Assembly (NCBI RefSeq): GCF_000285835.1
Contig: NZ_HE978600.1
Coordinates: 97,102 to 161,101, forward strand
DNA length: 64,000 bases
Source of the DNA: Brevibacterium senegalense
GTDB taxonomy: Bacteria; Actinomycetota; Actinomycetes; Actinomycetales; Brevibacteriaceae
Direction of reading: 5' to 3'
Part shown: positions 58,808-64,000 of the stretch, in pieces
Layout of the letters: every line of letters begins with the position of its first letter
Numbering within the stretch: position 1 is the stretch's first letter
Notes under the pieces: generated by a model
What the model saw: the letters and a program-made list of their open reading frames with translations, nothing else
Told to the model about the DNA's origin: nothing
Database searches by the model: none
Translations under genes and position numbers: made by a program

Positions 58808-60156
58808 CAGGCACCCACCATGTTCTGCCCGCACACGCGCAGCGTGTCCCCGGAGATGCCTCCGGCGCCGTCGGAGGCGAGGAACGCGATCGCCTCCGCG
58901 ACGTCGACGGGCAGGCCTCCCTGCTGGAGGCTCGACACGCGTCGCGCCAGTTCGCGGGTGAGCGCCGGCATCTTCGCGGTCATCTCCGTCTCGATGAAGC
59001 CGGGGGCCACCGCGTTGATGGTGCCTCCCTGCGTGCTCAGCTGCGCCGCCGAGGCCGCCACCATCCCGATGACGCCGGCCTTCGAGGCCGCGTAGTTGGT
59101 CTGCCCCCGGTTGCCGGCGATGCCCGAGGTCGAGGCCAGGGAGACGACGCGGGGCGTCCCGCCCCAGGCCCCGGCCTCCGTGAGCTGGGCGTTCATCCGC
59201 AACTGCGAGTCGATGTTGACCGCGATGACGGAGTCCCAGTGCGCGGCGTCCATGTTCGCGAGCATCTTGTCGCGCGTGATGCCTGCGTTGTGGACGAGGA
59301 TGTCGATCGGCGCGCCGACCGCCCGGGCGATCGAGCGGCCGGCGTCCTGGGCGGTGATGTCGAGCTGCACCGCGGTGCCGCCCACCCGGTTCATCGTCGT
59401 CGCGAGCGCATCGCCCGCCTGCGGGACGTCGACGCCCACGATGCGGGCGCCGTCCGCGGCGAGCGTCTGCGCGATCGCTGCGCCGATCCCGCGTGCGGCG
59501 CCCGTCACGACCGCGACGCGACCTGTGAGGTGCTTCCCCGCGAAGGCCTCGGCGGTGACGGGGGCGCCGTCCGCGGTCGTGACGTGCAGCGGCTGGCCGG
59601 ACACGTAGGCGGACTTCGACGAGAGGAGGAACCAGAGCGCGCTCACCGCGCTCGGTGCGTCGAGGGGCACGCCGTCGGAGACGACGATGCCGTTGGCGGT
59701 GGAGCCCGAGCGCATCTCGTGCGCGAGCGAGCGCATGAGTCCCAGTGCGCCGTTGCGCACCGCGTTGAGCGCGGGGTCCATCGCCTCCGGGCGCTCGGGG
59801 TTGATGTGGCCGTCGCGGCTGAAGACGACGACGCGCGCGCACCGGACGAGGCCGCGCAGGGCGCCGCCGATCTCCAGTGCGGTCCGCGAGAGGTCGGCCG
59901 GTCCCTGCGCCTCGTCGACGAACGCGAGGATCGCGGAGAGCTTCTCCGAGGTGGGCGTGCGCCGCACCTCGAAGCCGTTGTCCAGCAGCAGCTGCGCGTA
60001 CGTGTCCGCGCCCGAGCCGGGACCCAGGACGAGGACGGGCTCGGACAGGTGGTCGCCGTCCGGGCGTCGCCGCAGCGGGACGGGGTTGGGCAGGCCCAGC
60101 GCTTTGACGGCGGCGCGCAGGGGTCCGTTGGCGATGCGGGTGTAGGTGTCGGTCAT
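58807..60156 (-). CDS. fabG4: FabG4-like high-molecular-weight 3-oxoacyl reductase
   Basis: The 449-residue protein has a C-terminal SDR ketoreductase: GRVAVVTGAARGIGAAIAQTLA (cofactor), HNAGITRDKMLANM, SLASTSGIAGNRGQTNYAASKAGV (Ser, Tyr, Lys catalytic set) and APGFIETEMT. The first 200 residues form a degenerate Rossmann/flavodoxin-like domain (SEPVLVLGPGSGADTYAQLLLDNGFEVRR). This two-domain layout is that of mycobacterial FabG4 (454 residues), an NADH-dependent 3-oxoacyl-CoA reductase. The ATG follows a distant GGAGG. It precedes htdX with a 1-base overlap. Confidence 0.92.
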   Translation of the reverse strand: MTDTYTRIANGPLRAAVKALGLPNPVPLRRRPDGDHLSEPVLVLGPGSGADTYAQLLLDNGFEVRRTPTSEKLSAILAFVDEAQGPADLSRTALEIGGALRGLVRCARVVVFSRDGHINPERPEAMDPALNAVRNGALGLMRSLAHEMRSGSTANGIVVSDGVPLDAPSAVSALWFLLSSKSAYVSGQPLHVTTADGAPVTAEAFAGKHLTGRVAVVTGAARGIGAAIAQTLAADGARIVGVDVPQAGDALATTMNRVGGTAVQLDITAQDAGRSIARAVGAPIDILVHNAGITRDKMLANMDAAHWDSVIAVNIDSQLRMNAQLTEAGAWGGTPRVVSLASTSGIAGNRGQTNYAASKAGVIGMVAASAAQLSTQGGTINAVAPGFIETEMTAKMPALTRELARRVSSLQQGGLPVDVAEAIAFLASDGAGGISGDTLRVCGQNMVGA

Positions 60157-60188
60157 GACTGACGTGCCTCCAGAGGTTCCGGGTCTTA

Positions 60189-61520
60189 TCAGGCTTCGAT
60201 GATCGCCGTGAGGCCCTGGCCCCCGGCTGCGCAGATCGAGACGAGGGCGCGGGTGCCGCCCGTCTCGCGCAGGTGCTTCGCGACCGAGGCGACGATCCGG
60301 CCGCCGGTCGCCGCGAACGGGTGGCCCGCCGCCAGCGACGAGCCGTTGGGGTTGAGCTTCGCGCGGTCGATGGATCCCAGGGGCGCGTCCAGGCCCAGGC
60401 GCGTGCGGCAGAACTCCTCGCTCTCCCACGCCGCGAGATGCGTGAGAACGGTCGAGGCGAAGGCCTCGTGGATCTCGAACACGTCGAAGTCCGCGAACGT
60501 GAGGCCGTTGCGGGCGAGCAGGCGCGGCACGGCGTAGGCGGGAGCCATGAGGAGACCCTCGTGACCGCCCACGAAATCGACGGCCGCGGCCTCGGCGTCG
60601 ACGAGGTAGGCGAGCGGCTCGATGCCCTGGGCCGCCGCCCAGTCCTCCGAGGACAGGAGGACGGTCGAGGCGCCGTCGGTCAGCGGCGTCGAGTTTCCGG
60701 CCGTCATCGTGGGCTCGGCGGAGAGGCCCCGGCCGAAGACGGGCGAGAGCTTCGCGAGCGACTCGAGGGTGGAGTCCGCCCGCATGTTCGTATCGCGGGT
60801 GACGCCCAGGTACGGCGTGACGAGGTCGTCGAAGAAGCCGCGATCCCAGGCGGCGGCGAGGTTCCGGTGCGAGGCCAGCGCCAGTTCGTCCTGCTCCTCG
60901 CGCCCGATGCCCCACTCCGCCGTCGTGATCGCCTGGTGCTCACCCATCGTGAGGCCGGTGCGGGCCTCGCCGTTCGAGGGGAGTGCCGGGGCGAGGTCGC
61001 TGGGTCGGAGCTTCGCGACCGCCTTGAGTCGCTGCGGCACTGTCTTCGCGCGGTTGAGCTCGAGGAGGGTGCTCCGCAGCTCCTCGCTCACCGTGATGGG
61101 GGCGTCCGAGGCCGAGTCGACACCCGCGCTGATGCCCGCCTCGATCTGCCCCAGGCGGATCTTCTGGGCGATGCTCACGGTGGTCTCCAGGCCGGTCGCG
61201 CACGCCTGCCCCAGGTCGAAGGCGGGGGTCTCCGGGGACAGGGCCGAGCCCAGGACGGCCTCGCGCGTGAGGTTGAGGTCGCGCGAGTGCTTGATGACCG
61301 CGCCGCCGGCGACCTCGCCCATGCGATGCCCGGCCAGGCCGTAGCGCGCGACGAGTCCGTCGAGGGCGCTCGTGAGCATGTCCTGGTTGGAGGCGCGCGC
61401 GTACTGCTTGTGCGCGCGGGCGAACGGGATGCGGTTGCCGCCCAGGATCGCCGCGCGGCGCACCGGGGGCTGCTGTGCGGAGGTGGTCGGGGCGGACTGC
61501 GTCCGGGGGGTCTGCGACAT
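60189..61520 (-). CDS. fadA2: Acetyl-CoA C-acyltransferase (thiolase) FadA2-like
   Basis: The 443-residue thiolase has its nucleophile in FDLGQACATGLETTVSIAQKI, EIHEAFASTVLTHLAAWES for the histidine, NPNGSSLAAGHPFAATGGRIV, and the second cysteine in SICAAGGQGLTAIIEA. The N terminus RRAAILGGNRIPFARAHKQYARASNQDML matches the FadA2/FadI subgroup. It splits 3-ketoacyl-CoA or condenses acetyl-CoA. The ATG at 61520 has a GGAAGG site. The operon fadA2-fabG4-htdX has 32- and minus-1-base gaps. The divergent TetR gene begins 68 bases away. Confidence 0.93.
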   Translation of the reverse strand: MSQTPRTQSAPTTSAQQPPVRRAAILGGNRIPFARAHKQYARASNQDMLTSALDGLVARYGLAGHRMGEVAGGAVIKHSRDLNLTREAVLGSALSPETPAFDLGQACATGLETTVSIAQKIRLGQIEAGISAGVDSASDAPITVSEELRSTLLELNRAKTVPQRLKAVAKLRPSDLAPALPSNGEARTGLTMGEHQAITTAEWGIGREEQDELALASHRNLAAAWDRGFFDDLVTPYLGVTRDTNMRADSTLESLAKLSPVFGRGLSAEPTMTAGNSTPLTDGASTVLLSSEDWAAAQGIEPLAYLVDAEAAAVDFVGGHEGLLMAPAYAVPRLLARNGLTFADFDVFEIHEAFASTVLTHLAAWESEEFCRTRLGLDAPLGSIDRAKLNPNGSSLAAGHPFAATGGRIVASVAKHLRETGGTRALVSICAAGGQGLTAIIEA

Positions 61521-61557
61521 GGCGTGGGTCCCTTCCGAGGGTGTGAGGCGATTCACC

Positions 61558-61581
61558 GATACCGACCGTACCTGATACCGT
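61558..61581. promoter_or_regulatory. Direct-repeat operator candidate and leaderless promoter of the second TetR gene
   Basis: GATACCG occurs at 61558-61564 and 61574-61580, 16 bases apart, with CCGTACC between them. The second copy overlaps the plus-strand -10 TACCGT (61576-61581), which is 7 bases before ATG 61589. Placement between divergent fadA2 and tetR suggests an autoregulated operator. Confidence 0.5.
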
Positions 61582-61588
61582 CTGTCAC

Positions 61589-62197
61589 ATGAAAGCCCAG
61601 TCGACGACCGATGCGGACGTCCGCGACGGCCGGAGCCTCCGCTGGGAGGAGCACCGGCGGCAGCGCCGTCGGGAGCTGCTCCGCGGTGCGCGCCGCGCCA
61701 TCGCCGCGCAGGGCGAGTCCCTGTCGATGGACGGCCTCGCCCAGGCGACCGGGACCTCGAAGACGGTCTACTACCGGTACTTCCACGACCGCCGCGGACT
61801 CCAGCAGGCCATGGGCAGGTGGGCTATGGGCGTCATCCGCCGTTCGCTCGATGACGCCGGCTCCCCCGACGGCCCGCCCCGTGAGGCGCTGGGCGCGATG
61901 ATCGCCGCGTTCGTCGATCTGGGCGTCCGCTCCCCGGCGGTCTACCGCTTCTGCGACTCCGTCGTGACGGAGGACGGGGCCGGAGCGTTCCTCGACGACG
62001 TCGTCGACCTGCTGTGTGCACGGATGCGGCTGGAAGGACCGACCGAGCGCATGTGGGCGCGCGGAGCCGTGGGCTTCGTCCGCAGCTGCACGCTCGACTG
62101 GCTGGCGGACCCGCGCTCCGCGGACCGTGCGCAGACGGACAGTTTCACCACGCGCCTCGCCACCTGGCTGTGGGCATCACGGAAGGAAGTCGCATGA
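61589..62197 (+). CDS. TetR-family regulator of the fatty-acyl gene cluster
   Basis: The 202-residue protein has an N-terminal helix-turn-helix: RRQRRRELLRGARRAIAAQGESLSMDGLAQATGTSKTVYYRYFHDRRGLQQAM. Its ligand domain begins near residue 80 without clear specificity. It is divergent from fadA2-fabG4-htdX and overlaps the acyl-CoA oxidase start by 4 bases (ATGA), so it probably controls both units, with acyl-CoA as a reasonable ligand by analogy to FadR-like TetR proteins. The start is leaderless in type (TACCGT, 7 bases). Confidence 0.92.
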   Translation: MKAQSTTDADVRDGRSLRWEEHRRQRRRELLRGARRAIAAQGESLSMDGLAQATGTSKTVYYRYFHDRRGLQQAMGRWAMGVIRRSLDDAGSPDGPPREALGAMIAAFVDLGVRSPAVYRFCDSVVTEDGAGAFLDDVVDLLCARMRLEGPTERMWARGAVGFVRSCTLDWLADPRSADRAQTDSFTTRLATWLWASRKEVA

Positions 62198-64000
62198 CAC
62201 CAGGCAAGACACCGCTCACCCTTGATCCGGCCGTGCTGCAGGGCGTGGTCGACGGCGCATGGGCCGGCGCCCGTCGCCGCATCCGCGAGCTCAGCACGGA
62301 TCCGGCGCTCCACCTCCCCGTCGACGGCACGCTCGAGGAACTGCGTGCGCACACGACCGCGGCGGTCCGCCCCGTGGCCGACTCCGGCCTCACCCGGCTC
62401 GCGCTGCCCGTCGAGCAGGGCGGCACCGGGCGCCACGCGGAGTACCTCGCGGGCTTCGAGGAGCTCGTGACCGCCTCCCCCAGCCTCCAGATCAAGGCGG
62501 GCGTGCAATTCGGCCTGTTCGGCGGTGCGATCATGCACCTGGGCAACAGCGACCAGCATGAGAAGTGGCTGCTGCCGGCACTGGACGGTGAGCTGATGGG
62601 CAGCTTCGCGATGACGGAGATCGGCCACGGCTCCGATGTGGCCGAGGTCGGCACCACCGCGACGTACGACGCCGCCTCCCGCGAGTTCGTCGTCCACACC
62701 CCGTTCCGGGCCGCGACGAAGGAGTACATCGGCAACGCGGCCCGCGACGCGCAGGCCGCCGTCGTCTTCGCACAACTCATCACGCAGGGCGTCAACCACG
62801 GCGTCCACGCGTTCTACGTGCCGATCCGGGACGAGGCGGGCGACCCGCTGCCGGGTATCACGATCGAGGACGACGGGAAGAAGGGCGGCCTGCCGGGCGT
62901 CGACAACGGGCGCTTCGCCTTCGACGAGGTGCGGGTCCCGCGGGAGAACCTGCTGACCCGGTACGGCGCGGTGACGGAGGAGGGCGAGTACTCCTCGCCC
63001 ATCGAGTCCCCGGGGCGCCGCTTCTTCACGATGCTGGGCACGCTCGTGCAGGGGCGCGTGTCGCTGGACGGCGCCGCGGTCGTCGCCTCGAAGCTGGCGC
63101 TCGACATCGCGGTGCGCTACGCGCACGACCGCCGCCAGTTCACCACCTCCTCCCCCGTCGAGGAGACCCGCCTCATCGACTACCAGCGCCACCAGCGCCG
63201 CCTCATGCCGCTCATCGCGCAGACGTACGCGGACGCGATCTCCCACGACACGTTGCTCCACACGTTCGACGCAGTCTTCTCCGGCGAGGACGAGACGACG
63301 GAGGGCCGCGAGCTGCTGGAGACGCAGGCGGCCGGCTTCAAGGCGCTCACGACCTGGAACGCGCTCGACACGATCCAGGAGGCGCGCGAGGCGTGCGGCG
63401 GCGCCGGCTACATGGCGGAGAACCGACTCGTGGGCCTCCACGCGGACATGGACGTGTACGTCACCTTCGAGGGTGACAACACGGTCCTCCTGCAGCTCGT
63501 GGGCAAGCGTCTGCTGACGGACTATGCGAAGGAGCTCAAGGACATCGACTTCGGCGGTGCCGCCCGCCTCATCGGCGCGCAGGCCGCCGAGCACACGCTC
63601 TACCGGACCGGATTCGCGAACGTGGGCCGGACCATCGGCGACCTCGTGACCGCCTCCGTGAACGACAAGCGGGTGCGGTCCGGCAAGGTGCAGGAGGCGC
63701 TCCTGCGCGATCGGGTCGAGACGATGGTCGCCTCCGTCGCGCAGAAGCTGCGCGGGGCGCAGGGGAAGGACCAGGCGACCGGCGCGCGCATCTTCAACGA
63801 GACGCAGAACGAGCTCGTCGAGGCCGCGATCGCCTACATCGAGCTGCTCAAGTGGCAGGGCCTCAACGACGAGATGCACCGCGTCGAGGACGAGGGCTCG
63901 CACCCGGAGGAGGCCAAGATCCTGCGGCGCATCCGCGACCTCTTCGGCCTCACCCTGCTGGAGCGGCACATGGGCTGGCACCTCATGCACGGGCGTCTGC
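62194..64000 (+). CDS. Acyl-CoA oxidase/dehydrogenase family protein (C-terminal end beyond window)
   Basis: The reading frame from ATG 62194 continues open to the window edge (602 codons). MGSFAMTEIGHGSDVAEVGTTATYD is the FAD-binding signature in the acyl-CoA oxidase form (TExGHGS). FRAATKEYIGNAARDAQAAVVFAQL, GRVSLDGAAVVASKLALDIAVRYAHDRRQF and EACGGAGYMAENRLVGLHADMDVYVTFEGDNTVLLQLVGKRLL are also oxidase-like, and the length (about 690 in relatives) fits better than a 380-residue dehydrogenase. It introduces the 2,3 double bond into acyl-CoA. It overlaps the tetR stop and completes a beta-oxidation module with htdX, fabG4 and fadA2; FadE5 holds this place in M. tuberculosis. Confidence 0.92.
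   Translation, partial: MTPGKTPLTLDPAVLQGVVDGAWAGARRRIRELSTDPALHLPVDGTLEELRAHTTAAVRPVADSGLTRLALPVEQGGTGRHAEYLAGFEELVTASPSLQIKAGVQFGLFGGAIMHLGNSDQHEKWLLPALDGELMGSFAMTEIGHGSDVAEVGTTATYDAASREFVVHTPFRAATKEYIGNAARDAQAAVVFAQLITQGVNHGVHAFYVPIRDEAGDPLPGITIEDDGKKGGLPGVDNGRFAFDEVRVPRENLLTRYGAVTEEGEYSSPIESPGRRFFTMLGTLVQGRVSLDGAAVVASKLALDIAVRYAHDRRQFTTSSPVEETRLIDYQRHQRRLMPLIAQTYADAISHDTLLHTFDAVFSGEDETTEGRELLETQAAGFKALTTWNALDTIQEAREACGGAGYMAENRLVGLHADMDVYVTFEGDNTVLLQLVGKRLLTDYAKELKDIDFGGAARLIGAQAAEHTLYRTGFANVGRTIGDLVTASVNDKRVRSGKVQEALLRDRVETMVASVAQKLRGAQGKDQATGARIFNETQNELVEAAIAYIELLKWQGLNDEMHRVEDEGSHPEEAKILRRIRDLFGLTLLERHMGWHLMHGRL

Noticed and set aside
1..64000. CRISPR array, prophage or insertion sequence
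   Set aside because: No regularly spaced repeats with unique spacers, no integrase or transposase, and no phage structural gene was seen.
1..64000. A clearly new multi-gene system
   Set aside because: Almost every gene belongs to a known actinobacterial family in an expected neighbourhood; novelty is limited to single genes and control sites listed above.

Overview
The window is one contiguous, very GC-rich stretch of a high-GC Gram-positive chromosome. It codes for mycothiol synthesis (mshC), the Pup-proteasome system, RbpA, polyprenol-phosphate-mannose synthase, Rpf, HelY and a Pup ending in Gly-Gly-Gln. This gene set belongs to Actinobacteria. The order rbpA/ppm1 ... 5'-3' exonuclease/helY-tatC-tatA-pafC-pafB ... 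pafA-prcA-prcB-pup-dop-arc-trmI ... PAC2/mshC ... uppP resembles the Mycobacterium tuberculosis Rv2050-Rv2136 region in compressed form. I would guess a Micrococcales member but cannot name the genus from sequence alone.

Layout. 1-1811: sbcC (cut by the window edge) and sbcD. 1949-10261: pyruvate carboxylase, peptide deformylase, a hydroxyacyl-CoA dehydrogenase, an aminotransferase, an Ldh2-type dehydrogenase and a methyltransferase. 10182-11843: hsp20 with a HAIR operator, and an AEC transporter. 11937-14042: a DUF262/HNH (GmrSD-like) restriction-type protein with visibly different base use, the best candidate for acquired DNA. 14169-19730: epimerase with a TetR regulator and its palindrome, a secreted Rpf, a half-length UvrA-like ATPase, an AlkZ-like glycosylase. 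19880-24004: rbpA, ppm1, a degenerate amidohydrolase, and an unusual fusion of a flap-type 5'-3' exonuclease to a DEDDh 3'-5' exonuclease. 24010-34808: secA2, helY, tatCA, pafBC, two FKBP isomerases. 34840-42606: pafA, prcA, prcB, pup, dop, arc and trmI, mostly overlapping or closely spaced. 42642-52987: site-2 protease, RecB-like nuclease, HAD phosphatase, PAC2, mshC and its conserved companions, uppP, a DMT transporter. 52991-57649: a peptidase, a PIG-L deacetylase and a sulfolipid pair (sqdB-sqdX). 57787-57873: tRNA-Leu(GAG). 57953-64000: a fatty-acyl module (htdX, fabG4, fadA2, TetR, acyl-CoA oxidase) like M. tuberculosis Rv0241c-Rv0244c.

How it works together. PafBC is the DNA-damage-responsive activator usually found beside the proteasome genes; Dop deamidates Pup, PafA ligates it, ARC unfolds targets and PrcAB degrades them. 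The C terminus of ARC lacks the usual proteasome-docking tail. Sec (SecA2) and Tat export components, the mannosyl-lipid donor enzyme and undecaprenyl-phosphate recycling (UppP) serve the envelope.

Expression signals. Nineteen start codons lie exactly 6 or 7 bases after a TANNNT -10 hexamer with little or no Shine-Dalgarno, the signature of leaderless mRNAs; five divergent gene pairs share this design. Strong GC-rich inverted repeats without T-tracts separate most convergent genes. No gene-free stretch exceeds 300 bases; the longest are 10683-10910 (hsp20/AEC control region) and 16436-16683 (rpf leader). I saw no rRNA, insertion sequence, prophage or CRISPR array.
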